A stretch of DNA of 60,767 bases from an uncultured Clostridia bacterium. GTDB taxonomy: Bacteria > Bacillota > Clostridia > Christensenellales > Borkfalkiaceae. The position numbers and the translations under genes are program-made. Below are positions 34,517 to 42,364 of this stretch, piece by piece; position 1 is the first letter of the stretch; each line of letters begins with the position of its first letter. The stretch is taken from NCBI GenBank assembly GCA_934271265.1, contig CAKQRE010000009.1:1-60767 (forward strand), in the 5' to 3' direction. A model generated the notes under the pieces. It saw nothing but the letters and a program-made list of their open reading frames with translations. It searched no databases and was not told the DNA's origin.

Positions 34517-35369
34517 TATCTCTGATATATGCTTTCACTTTCAGTTTTCCGTCCGTCAGGATCCCGACGCCGTAAAAAGCGTTCGGTTCGTACACGCGAT
34601 AAATGCCGTCCGGAAAAGAAAAACGGTCGTATAAGCCGTTAAACAACCTCTCCGCTTCCCGTTCTGTCAATTCTATCTTCGGAAAAGAAACGACTTCGTC
34701 GGGAGGGATCAGAAGGGATTTCTTGTCTTCCGCGTTCGCAAATCGCTCCGCCGTGACGGAGGAATCGATGTCGAATATTCCGGAGGATCTCCGCACGAGA
34801 TCGGTCATCGTGGCACAGCTGCCGAGGGCTTCGCCGATATCCCGCGCGATCGAACGGATATACGTTCCGCCCCCGCACACGATCAGAAAGCGGTATTTGT
34901 TTTCCTCTGTCCGCCCGAGCAGTTCTATCTTTTCAATGTGGACCCGCTTCGGCGGCAGGGTAAATTCCTTTCCCTTTCGCGCAAGTTCGTATCCCCGCTT
35001 GCCGTTCACGCATTTTGCGGAAAAAAGCGGAGGGATCTGATCGACGTCTCCGCAGAGAGACGGAAGCACCTTCGCGATCTCTTCTTCCGTCGGGATCACC
35101 GGTGACGTTCTGATCACCTTTCCCTCCAGATCGAGCGTATCCGTTTCGTAGCCGAAAGCGAAATCCGCCACGTAGGTTTTCGACTTGTCCAACAGAAAAT
35201 CGAAAAGGCGGGCGGATTTGCCGATCGCCACGGGCAGAACGCCGGAAGCGAGAGGATCGAGCGTGCCCATATGTCCGACGGTCTCGCCGCGGACGGAGCG
35301 TTTTATCTGATTGAGAACGAACGCCGAGCTGACGCCCTTCGGTTTATACAGATTGAGAAATCCGTTCAT
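34503..35369 (-). CDS. truB: tRNA pseudouridine(55) synthase TruB
   Basis: The product has 288 aa. The catalytic Asp38 lies in GHMGTLDPLASGVLP, preceded by the N-terminal NLYKPKGVSS. GGGTYIRSIARDIG near 165-180 is the second family motif, and the C-terminus is the short bacterial PUA-like tail. It converts U55 in the T-loop of tRNAs. I see no Shine-Dalgarno sequence before the ATG at 35369, which lies 6 nt after the nrnA stop, so translation probably depends on coupling. Confidence 0.97.
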   Translation of the reverse strand: MNGFLNLYKPKGVSSAFVLNQIKRSVRGETVGHMGTLDPLASGVLPVAIGKSARLFDFLLDKSKTYVADFAFGYETDTLDLEGKVIRTSPVIPTEEEIAKVLPSLCGDVDQIPPLFSAKCVNGKRGYELARKGKEFTLPPKRVHIEKIELLGRTEENKYRFLIVCGGGTYIRSIARDIGEALGSCATMTDLVRRSSGIFDIDSSVTAERFANAEDKKSLLIPPDEVVSFPKIELTEREAERLFNGLYDRFSFPDGIYRVYEPNAFYGVGILTDGKLKVKAYIRDNENS

Positions 35370-35375
35370 AGTCTG

Positions 35376-36329
35376 TCAAAGGTAAAAGGAGATCTCGCGG
35401 AGGATCTTGTCCTTCACGTCCTCATAGAACCCGGAAAGCATGGATCCGCTCGCCATTTTATGTCCGCCGCCGCCGAAGGACGACGCCACGGCGTTCACGT
35501 CTACCTTACCCTTGCTCCTGTAACTTATTTTATAGGTATTGTTTCCGTTTTCGAGAAGCGATACCGCAACTTCCACCCCTTCCACCGAAAGGGGAAAATC
35601 GATAAATCCTTCCGTCATATCTTTCGTTGCGCCGAATTCTTCGAGATCCTTGCGGAAAACGGAGATCATCGCGACTTTTCCGTCAAGATAAAGCCGCATG
35701 CCGCCGATGACTTTCGCATACAGCTTTGCCCGTGCGAGCGGCTGATTTTTATACATGCGGTAAGCGATCTCATGCAGATCGGCGCCCTGCGCGACGAGTT
35801 CGGAAGCGATCGCAAGCGTTTCCGCCGTCACGTTGCTGTGCTCGAAATTGCCCGTATCGGTGGAGATACCGAGAAGGAGCCTGTCGGCGATCGTCTTGTC
35901 GATCTTCGCGCCGAGCGCGAGGATAAGGCGATAAACCGACTCGCAGCAAGCCGCGGTCTCCTTTACGTAATTGTATTTCGCGTAACGGGAATTTGACACG
36001 TGATGATCGATCTGAAAGGTGTTTCTGCACGAGCGAAACAGAGTGTAATTCTCGCCGAACATCGATTCCACCGAACAGTCCACGGCAATGTGCGCGTCGT
36101 ATTTTCTCTTTACGTCACCGAGTTTCAGCACCTCACCCGAAAATCCGAGAAAGGCAAACTTGGCGGGAATATCCGATTCGCAGATCATATCCGCCCTTTT
36201 CCCGAGGGAACGAAGCGCAGCCTGCAACGCCGAACCGCACCCGAGCGTATCTCCGTCCGGACGGCAGTGACAGAAAATAAGATAACTTTCGTATCCGGTA
36301 AGGTTTTTCGCAAACTCTTCGATCGTCAT
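35376..36329 (-). CDS. nrnA: DHH-family bifunctional oligoribonuclease/PAP phosphatase (NrnA)
   Basis: The product has 317 aa. The DHH domain has HCRPDGDTLG near 20-30 and FQIDHHVSN near 108-116. The DHHA1 domain carries SFGGGGHKMASG near 290. Nano-RNase NrnA degrades 2-5-nt RNA and dephosphorylates pAp; its place between rbfA and truB in this operon is typical of Clostridia. The ATG overlaps the rbfA stop (ATGA at 36326-36329). Confidence 0.94.
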   Translation of the reverse strand: MTIEEFAKNLTGYESYLIFCHCRPDGDTLGCGSALQAALRSLGKRADMICESDIPAKFAFLGFSGEVLKLGDVKRKYDAHIAVDCSVESMFGENYTLFRSCRNTFQIDHHVSNSRYAKYNYVKETAACCESVYRLILALGAKIDKTIADRLLLGISTDTGNFEHSNVTAETLAIASELVAQGADLHEIAYRMYKNQPLARAKLYAKVIGGMRLYLDGKVAMISVFRKDLEEFGATKDMTEGFIDFPLSVEGVEVAVSLLENGNNTYKISYRSKGKVDVNAVASSFGGGGHKMASGSMLSGFYEDVKDKILREISFYL

Positions 36330-36706
36330 TTGTCTTCGCCCTCTTCGCCGGGTTCGGTGGAATAGGTTATCTTGCTTAAAATATCGTCGATCTTCTGTCC
36401 GTAAACGGACGAATTATCGAGAATGAAGGTAAGCTCGGGTACCGTGCGGATGTGCATGGTACGGGAAAGCTCCCCTCTCACCTGTTTTGCCGCGCGGGAG
36501 ATCGCCGCGAAGGTCGCCGCGCGTTTGTTTTCGTCCGTCGAAAAGACGGAAACGTAAACCTTCGCGTATTTCAGATCGTTTGTCGTATCGACCTCGAGAA
36601 TGCTGAACATCTCGGAGATCTCCGGATCCTTTACTTTGTTTTTCAATATATCGTAGATTTCACGCTGAAATTCGCTGTTCAGTCTCTGTTCGCGTTTTAC
36701 TTTCAT
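36326..36706 (-). CDS. rbfA: Ribosome-binding factor A
   Basis: The product has 126 aa with the KH-like fold: RLNSEFQREIYDIL at the start, VKDPEISEMFSILEV, and DLKYAKVYVSVF. It binds the 30S subunit late in 16S rRNA maturation. I chose the ATG at 36706 (MKVKREQRL) because AAGGAGA lies just upstream. An in-frame start 162 nt further upstream would add an unrelated basic extension, so it is rejected. It follows infB by 74 nt. Confidence 0.96.
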   Translation of the reverse strand: MKVKREQRLNSEFQREIYDILKNKVKDPEISEMFSILEVDTTNDLKYAKVYVSVFSTDENKRAATFAAISRAAKQVRGELSRTMHIRTVPELTFILDNSSVYGQKIDDILSKITYSTEPGEEGEDK

Positions 36707-36780
36707 GATATGTCTCCTTTTTCGAGAAAAGGGCGGCGCGAAAAAAACGCGTCGACCCTCGTAAATCATCATTCCCGGTA

Positions 36781-39700
36781 TTATACGACGGGTTTGACCT
36801 CGATGATATAGCTTTCGATGAAATCTCCCACTTTGATATCGTTGAAGTTTTCGATGGAAATACCGCATTCAAAGCCCTGCGAAACCTCTTTCACGTCGTC
36901 TTTGAATCTCTTTAACTGATTGACGTTGCCTTCGCAGATCATCACGTCGTCGCGATAAATGCGGAGTTTTCCGTTTCTCACGATCTTGCCTTCCGTCACA
37001 TAGCAGCCTGCGACCATTCCGACGCCCGTGATCTTGAACGTCTGACGGACTTCCGCCTTGCCCATGTAGGTTTCGTGCGTTTTGGGAGAAATAAGACCCT
37101 TCATCGCGTTCGTCACGTCGTCGATCGCCTCGTAAATGATACGATACAGGCGGACGTCCACTTTGCTTCTTTCCGCAAGAGCTTTCGCCTTGGAATCGGG
37201 GCGAACGTTGAACCCGATGATGATCGCGTTGGAAGAATCGGCAAGCATGACGTCCGTTTCGTTGATCGCGCCGACGCCCGCATGCACCACGTTGACCTTG
37301 ACTTCTTCGTTGGAAAGTTCGGAAAGAGATTGTTTCACCGCTTCCACCGAGCCCTGAACGTCCGCTTTGATAAGGATGTTGAGAGCCTTTAAGTTGCCGT
37401 CCGAAATCTTGGAGAAAAGATCGTCCAAAGACACTTTCTGCGTCTGCTTGATCATTTCTTCTCTCTCTTTGTTCTTTCTCTCCTGCGCGACGAGTTTGGA
37501 AAGTTTATCCTGCTCCACCGCGAAGATGGAATCGCCCGCATTCGGAACTTCCTCTAAGCCGAGAATGGATACCGCCATGGACGGACCCGCTTCTTTCACG
37601 TTTCTGCCCTTGTCGTCTATCATCGCTCTCACCCTGCCGGTGATCGTGCCGGCAACGAGATTGTCGCCCGTGTGAAGGGTACCGTTCTGGATAAGCACCG
37701 TCGCGACGGGGCCCTTGCCCTTGTCGAGCTTGGCTTCGATGATCGCGCCTTTTGCCGGTCTGTTCGGATTAGCTTTCAGCTCTTTCACGTCCGCCGTTAA
37801 AACGATGGTTTCAAGAAGATTTTCGATCCCTTCGCCCGTCTTTGCCGAAACGGGAACGAGAGCGACGTCGCCGCCCCACTCTTCCACGAGTACGGACTGA
37901 TCGGCAAGCTGTTTCTTTACTCTTTCGATATCCGCCTGCGGCTTATCGATCTTGTTCGCCGCAACGATGATGGAAACGCCTGCCGCCTGCGCATGGTGAA
38001 TGGCTTCGATCGTCTGCGGCATGATGCCGTCGTCCGCGGCGATCACGATGACCGCAATATCGGTGATCTGCGCGCCGCGCTGCCGCATGGCGGTAAACGC
38101 CGCGTGACCGGGGGTGTCGAGGAAAGTGATCTTTTCGCCGTTGACGGACACGGTGTACGCGCCGATGTGCTGCGTGATGCCGCCCGCTTCCGTCGCGGTG
38201 ACGTTCGCGCTTCTGATGCGGTCGAGCAAAGAGGTCTTGCCGTGGTCGACGTGTCCCATCACGGTGACGACCGGCGGACGTTTCACGAGATTCTCTTCCG
38301 AATCGGTTGCCGCGTCGAACGCTTCGTTCAGAACGTCTTCCGCCGTCTTATCCATCTTCAGCTCGAGCTCGATGCCGAGATCCGCGGCGATAACGCCGGC
38401 GGTATCGTAATCCACGGAGTCGTTGATGGTTTTCATGATACCCTCTTTAAAGAGTTTCTTCGTGATCTCGATCGCCGAAATGCCGAGTTTTTCGGAAAGC
38501 TCTTTAATGGGGATGATCTCTTTGTTGATGACCGCTTTTTCGATTTTGATCGTCTGAGACTGCTCCGCCTTTTTATCCTTTTTAACGCGAAGTTTTCTGT
38601 ATCCGGTCTTGTTTTCGTCGAAATCCTCTACGCTGACCTGCGTTTTGATAAGCGATTTTTTGTTGAGAGACTTCTTGTCGTCGTAACTCTTTTCGCTGCT
38701 CTTCTTTTTATTGCCGAACGTCTTGCCCGTATCCTTGGGTACGAACGTGACCTCGACGGGCTTTTTAGCGAATCCCGCGCCTGCCGGTCTCGGCCCTCTC
38801 TGGAAAGTTCCTCCTGCGGTTCCGTTCGGTCTCTGCGGTCTGTCCCCTCTTCTCGCTCCGTCCTGCGGGACGTATTCTCTGCGGGTCTGAGGTTTGCCGT
38901 CTTTCCCGTAAACGGTGCGCGTTCTCGTCTGTTCGCTTCTCGGCTGCTGGCTCGGGAGTTTCACGAGATTGGGATCTTCGCCGCGCGCGATCGCTTCTTT
39001 TTTCTTCTGTTCGAGAATTTTCGCTCTCGCTTCGGCAAGGGCTCTTGCCTGAGCCTCTTCCACCGCTTTTCTGCGGGCTTCCCTCTTCGCTTTTTCGTCC
39101 ATCACGGGATCGGGCTTCTTCTCTTCCTCTTTTGCGGCGGGTTTTGCCTCGTCCGTATTTTTTTCTTTATCCGCCGCCTTTTCCGCCTTCGCCTTTTTGT
39201 CCGAAGGTTTGTTTTCGTCGTTTTCTTTTGCGGGTTCTTTCACGGCGGGTTTTTCTGCGGGAGCCTCCGCCTTTCCTTCCTTAACGGCTTCCTTCGCGGG
39301 TTCTTTTTTCGCCTCTTTCACAGGCGCCTCGGGCTTCGCCTCTTCCGGCTTTTTCTCCGCGACGACCTCTTTTTCTTCCTTTACGGGTTCGGAAACGACG
39401 GACGTTTCCTTTACGGGAACATCCTTCTTTTCTTCCGCGGCGGGAACTTCATCCTTTTCTGCCTTTACGGGTTTTTTCGTGTTTTTCTTTTCCGCGACGG
39501 GAGATCCTTCCTTTGCCGGAACTTTCTCCTTCTCCGGGGCGGCATTCGCTTCGGGAGCGGGCGTTTCCGCCTTTGCGGGAATTTCCTGTTCTTCGGCGGG
39601 AGTCTCCGCGAACGATCCGTCTGCTTCCGCCGCACGGGCTTCCGCTTCTTCCCTCTCTCTTCTCTCCGCTTCGGCGGCTTTCAGTTCGCGATCTTTCTGC

Positions 39701-39831
39701 GCGATGCGTTTGCCGATCGCGGCAGCCTCGCTGCCGATCGCTCTGACTTTTTCCTTCAGCCCTTCGATCTCGCCGGAAATCGCGTTGATCTTCTTTAAGT
39801 TTTTGAAAATGTCTTCTCTCTTTTCTTCCAT
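36781..39831 (-). CDS. infB: Translation initiation factor IF-2
   Basis: The product has 1016 aa. The GTPase core starts near residue 525 with GHVDHGKTSLLD, followed by DTPGHAAF and NKIDKP, then the beta-barrel and initiator-tRNA domains. A small IF2 N-terminal domain precedes it at about 445-495 (IPIKELSEKLGISAIEITKKL, in part). The first 440 residues are an unusually long, low-complexity region of Ala, Glu, Lys and Pro (KEPAKE, PAEKPAV and similar), then a Gly/Arg/Pro stretch. This makes it about 300 aa longer than B. subtilis IF-2. GGGAGG lies 14 nt before the ATG. It places initiator tRNA on the 30S subunit. Confidence 0.97.
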   Translation of the reverse strand: MEEKREDIFKNLKKINAISGEIEGLKEKVRAIGSEAAAIGKRIAQKDRELKAAEAERREREEAEARAAEADGSFAETPAEEQEIPAKAETPAPEANAAPEKEKVPAKEGSPVAEKKNTKKPVKAEKDEVPAAEEKKDVPVKETSVVSEPVKEEKEVVAEKKPEEAKPEAPVKEAKKEPAKEAVKEGKAEAPAEKPAVKEPAKENDENKPSDKKAKAEKAADKEKNTDEAKPAAKEEEKKPDPVMDEKAKREARRKAVEEAQARALAEARAKILEQKKKEAIARGEDPNLVKLPSQQPRSEQTRTRTVYGKDGKPQTRREYVPQDGARRGDRPQRPNGTAGGTFQRGPRPAGAGFAKKPVEVTFVPKDTGKTFGNKKKSSEKSYDDKKSLNKKSLIKTQVSVEDFDENKTGYRKLRVKKDKKAEQSQTIKIEKAVINKEIIPIKELSEKLGISAIEITKKLFKEGIMKTINDSVDYDTAGVIAADLGIELELKMDKTAEDVLNEAFDAATDSEENLVKRPPVVTVMGHVDHGKTSLLDRIRSANVTATEAGGITQHIGAYTVSVNGEKITFLDTPGHAAFTAMRQRGAQITDIAVIVIAADDGIMPQTIEAIHHAQAAGVSIIVAANKIDKPQADIERVKKQLADQSVLVEEWGGDVALVPVSAKTGEGIENLLETIVLTADVKELKANPNRPAKGAIIEAKLDKGKGPVATVLIQNGTLHTGDNLVAGTITGRVRAMIDDKGRNVKEAGPSMAVSILGLEEVPNAGDSIFAVEQDKLSKLVAQERKNKEREEMIKQTQKVSLDDLFSKISDGNLKALNILIKADVQGSVEAVKQSLSELSNEEVKVNVVHAGVGAINETDVMLADSSNAIIIGFNVRPDSKAKALAERSKVDVRLYRIIYEAIDDVTNAMKGLISPKTHETYMGKAEVRQTFKITGVGMVAGCYVTEGKIVRNGKLRIYRDDVMICEGNVNQLKRFKDDVKEVSQGFECGISIENFNDIKVGDFIESYIIEVKPVV

Positions 39832-39832
39832 A

Positions 39833-40165
39833 TTAAATCTTATGGCCTCCCGTTAAACCCGTAATCTCGTCTCCGGAATTTTTCACTATCGCGTCCGCCA
39901 GATTTCTCTCCGTCACGGCGGCAATTTTCACATTCGGAACGTTCGTCATCTCTTCCAGCGTCTGCGCCGAAGTGATAAAAGCGGGACATCGGAACTTTTC
40001 CGCCGCCTTGATCCCTTCTTTCACGGTGTTCTCCGACGCCGTTTTACAAACGAGAATGAGATAAACTCCCTTTTTTATCGTTGCGATCGTATTCAGCCCG
40101 CCCCGGAATTTCCTCGCTTTGATCGCAAAGCCGAGATAGGCGCAGATCTTACTTCGTTTCTCCAA
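39833..40165 (-). CDS. L7Ae-family RNA-binding protein (YlxQ)
   Basis: The product has 110 aa if translation starts at the TTG at 40165. GGGGAGGG lies about 6 nt upstream, and the protein then begins (M)EKRSKICAYLGFAIKARK, as in other YlxQ proteins. This overlaps the end of ylxR by 17 nt. Longer in-frame starts inside ylxR have no site. The L7Ae/L30e fold is visible in RGGLNTIATIKKGVYLILV and the AEKFRCPA segment. It probably binds kink-turn RNA; its cellular target is not established. It lies directly upstream of infB. Confidence 0.88.
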   Translation of the reverse strand: MEKRSKICAYLGFAIKARKFRGGLNTIATIKKGVYLILVCKTASENTVKEGIKAAEKFRCPAFITSAQTLEEMTNVPNVKIAAVTERNLADAIVKNSGDEITGLTGGHKI

Positions 40166-40421
40166 GGATACCCTCCCCGATCGTACGATAAACTTCTTCG
40201 GACACGGACTGACGGAACGTCCTGTCAAGCAGGCGGTACTTCGCAAGCTTTGCATAGCACTCCGGACTTTTGCAGAGGTATGCGCCCCTGCCGTCCGCCT
40301 TTCCCGTTTTATCGAGGAAAAACGTTCCTTCCTTCGTCCTTACGATCCGATAAAGCTCTTTTTTGTCAAATTCTTTACGACATGCGATACAGGTTCTTTG
40401 CGGAACTCTTTTTTCTGCCAT
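40149..40421 (-). CDS. YlxR-family RNA-binding protein
   Basis: The product has 90 aa. The signature VPQRTCIACRKEF with a CxxC near the N-terminus and GRGAYLC further on are typical of YlxR (DUF448), a small nucleic-acid-binding protein in the nusA-infB operon. I chose the ATG at 40421, with GGGAGA about 5 nt upstream, instead of one 45 nt earlier. In other Firmicutes the family affects RNase P and transcription of several operons; nothing here shows the role directly. It follows nusA by 71 nt and overlaps ylxQ. Confidence 0.92.
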   Translation of the reverse strand: MAEKRVPQRTCIACRKEFDKKELYRIVRTKEGTFFLDKTGKADGRGAYLCKSPECYAKLAKYRLLDRTFRQSVSEEVYRTIGEGILGETK

Positions 40422-40492
40422 AAATTCTCCCGGATTTCTGTCCCGGCGACCCTTTCCCCGCGCCATGGCGGATAAGGAACGCCCGGGTTAAA

Positions 40493-41614
40493 TTATTTCT
40501 CTTCGGATTCGGTTTCTTCCTGTCCGAATTCTTCCGTTTCTTCCTCGAGCGCGGCGTTCTGCGCGTCTTCGAGGGCGGCTTTCGATTCGCTCTTCACGTC
40601 GATCTTCCAGCCGGTCAGTCTCGCCGCGAGACGGGCATTCTGACCGTCTCTGCCGATCGCGAGAGAAAGTTTATCGTCCGGAACGACGACTCTCGCCACC
40701 TTTTCTCCTTCGATCGCGCTGACTTTCAGAACCTTTGCGGGAGAAAGGGATTTCGCGATGAATTCGAGGGGATCTTCACTCCAGAGAACGATGTCGATCT
40801 TTTCGCCGTTCAGCTCTCTCACGACCTCGTTCACGCGCATCCCCTTGTTGCCGACGCATGCGCCGACGGCGTCCACGTTGGGATCGTTGCTGCAGATGGC
40901 GATCTTCGTTCTCTGTCCCGCCTCTCTCGCAACGGCTTTCACGGTCACGATCCCCTGCGCCATTTCGGGCACCACGTTTTCGAACAGTCTCTTCACGAGA
41001 CCGGGCGCCGTTCTCGAAACGAGGATCTGAGCGTTCTTGCCCATGCTCTTGACCTTTTTCACGTAAACCGTGAGCTTATCGTTCACGTTGTACGTTTCGC
41101 CCGGAACCTGATCCTGCGGAAGCATGACCGCTTCCACTTCGCCGGCGCCGATCTCCACGTAAACGTTTTTCTCGTCGGTGCGGCGGACGGTGCACGTTTT
41201 GATCTCGTCCTCTTTATCCTCGAACTGAGCGAGGGTGTTGTCGCGCTCCGTCTCGCGGAACTTCTGCATGAGCACCTGTTTCGCGGTCTGCGCGGCGATA
41301 CGACCGAATTCCTTGGGAACGAATTCGATTTTTACCGTATCCCCCGTCTTGTATGTCTTTTTGATCTCTCTCGCCTCTTCCAGCGAGATCTCCTTATCAA
41401 AATCGTTCACTTCGTCCACGACCGTTTTCAGAGCGTAGAATTTGACCGATTTTTTCTCCGGATTCATATCGATCTCGACGTCGCTCGCGTCTCCCGATTG
41501 TTTTTTATAGGCGCAGACGAGAGCGTTTTTTAAGGTTTCGATTAATATCTCCGGCTTGATCCCTTTTTCCGTGTCGAGTTCTTCCATCGCCAGAAAGAAA
41601 TCCTTATTGATCAT
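40493..41614 (-). CDS. nusA: Transcription termination/antitermination factor NusA
   Basis: The product has 373 aa. The N-terminal RNA polymerase-binding domain covers 1-130, an S1 domain about 135-200, and two KH domains lie at 200-345 (VGACVGNKGMRVNEVVREL and LAIGRDGQNARLAARLTGW). The C-terminus is short and strongly acidic (EEETEEFGQEETESEE), and the AR repeats of proteobacterial NusA are absent, as in Firmicutes. AAAGGAG precedes the ATG. It follows rimP by 23 nt. Confidence 0.96.
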   Translation of the reverse strand: MINKDFFLAMEELDTEKGIKPEILIETLKNALVCAYKKQSGDASDVEIDMNPEKKSVKFYALKTVVDEVNDFDKEISLEEAREIKKTYKTGDTVKIEFVPKEFGRIAAQTAKQVLMQKFRETERDNTLAQFEDKEDEIKTCTVRRTDEKNVYVEIGAGEVEAVMLPQDQVPGETYNVNDKLTVYVKKVKSMGKNAQILVSRTAPGLVKRLFENVVPEMAQGIVTVKAVAREAGQRTKIAICSNDPNVDAVGACVGNKGMRVNEVVRELNGEKIDIVLWSEDPLEFIAKSLSPAKVLKVSAIEGEKVARVVVPDDKLSLAIGRDGQNARLAARLTGWKIDVKSESKAALEDAQNAALEEETEEFGQEETESEEK

Positions 41615-41637
41615 CGTAAAACTCCTTTATATTCCGA

Positions 41638-42102
41638 TTATTCGAACTTGATCGCCCGATTGATTTTTGCGATTTTATTGAGGGGGATTTTAAATTCCTT
41701 CTCCCCTTCTTTCAGCGTGACGTTATTTTTATCGTATCCCGTGAGCACGCATTCGAAATTTTTTCTGCCCGTCATGGGAGCAAACAGCTTCACCTCTACC
41801 TCTTCGCCGAGAGCGCGCTCGAAATCGCGTTCGGTTTTCAGCGGTCTGTCAAGCCCCGGGCTGGAAACGTTCAGCGTGTACGCCGCGCCGGAAGACGCGT
41901 CGATCTCGTCGAGCAGCCCGTCGATCGCATTGTGAAAGGCTTCCACGGTATCGATGTCGATCCCCCCTTCCTTTTTATCGACGAAGACCGTGAGAGAGGG
42001 ATTTCTGCCGAGTTTGGTTTCGATCCCGAAGATCTCGAGCCCCATCTCTTCCGCTTTCGGTGAAATCGCTTTTTCGATCTCTTCCGTTGCGATGAATTTC
42101 AT
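41638..42102 (-). CDS. rimP: Ribosome maturation factor RimP
   Basis: The product has 154 aa, the usual size. The N-terminal domain contains VFVDKKEGGIDIDTVEAFHNAI and YTLNVSSPGLDRPL; the C-terminal SH3-like barrel ends the protein. It is needed for 30S assembly. The ATG at 42102 has AAGGAGA upstream; an in-frame start 96 nt earlier has none. It is the first gene after the promoter at 42236-42264 and so heads the nusA-infB transcription unit. Confidence 0.95.
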   Translation of the reverse strand: MKFIATEEIEKAISPKAEEMGLEIFGIETKLGRNPSLTVFVDKKEGGIDIDTVEAFHNAIDGLLDEIDASSGAAYTLNVSSPGLDRPLKTERDFERALGEEVEVKLFAPMTGRKNFECVLTGYDKNNVTLKEGEKEFKIPLNKIAKINRAIKFE

Positions 42103-42235
42103 AAATCGTCTCCTTGATTTCGCCGCGGAAAGAAGGAAGAAAAGACCTTCCGACCGCCCCGCGAATCCCTTACATAAAAATTTGAGAGCGGCACGCAACC
42201 ACCCTCAATACAAGTAAATCATATTCAGTGTCTTT

Positions 42236-42264
42236 ATTATAACACTTTTTTTTGCGTTTTGCAA
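42236..42264 (-). promoter_or_regulatory. Promoter of the rimP-nusA-infB operon
   Basis: On the minus strand TTGCAA (42259-42264), a 17-bp spacer and TATAAT (42236-42241). The leader is about 125 nt, long enough for the autoregulation known for nusA operons. A GGAAG/CTTCC hairpin is the only structure I see in it. Confidence 0.75.
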
Positions 42265-42328
42265 GCAATTTAAGCGGCTTTCCGTCGTTTAAAACAGATT
42301 TTTCCTCATTCGCTCTCCGTTTTGCCCG

Positions 42329-42347
42329 AAAAAACGGCGAAACCGCC
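42329..42347 (-). terminator. Weak terminator after the polC-like gene
   Basis: On the minus strand GGCG pairs with CGCC around GTTT and is followed by GTTTTTT, 18 nt after the stop at 42365. The stem is very short. Nothing resembling the rest of PolC is found between here and rimP. Confidence 0.4.
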
Positions 42348-42364
42348 CCGACAAAACCGGGATC

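Noticed and set aside
36707..36868. Upstream extension of rbfA
   Set aside because: It adds 54 unrelated basic residues and ignores the AAGGAGA site directly before the ATG at 36706.
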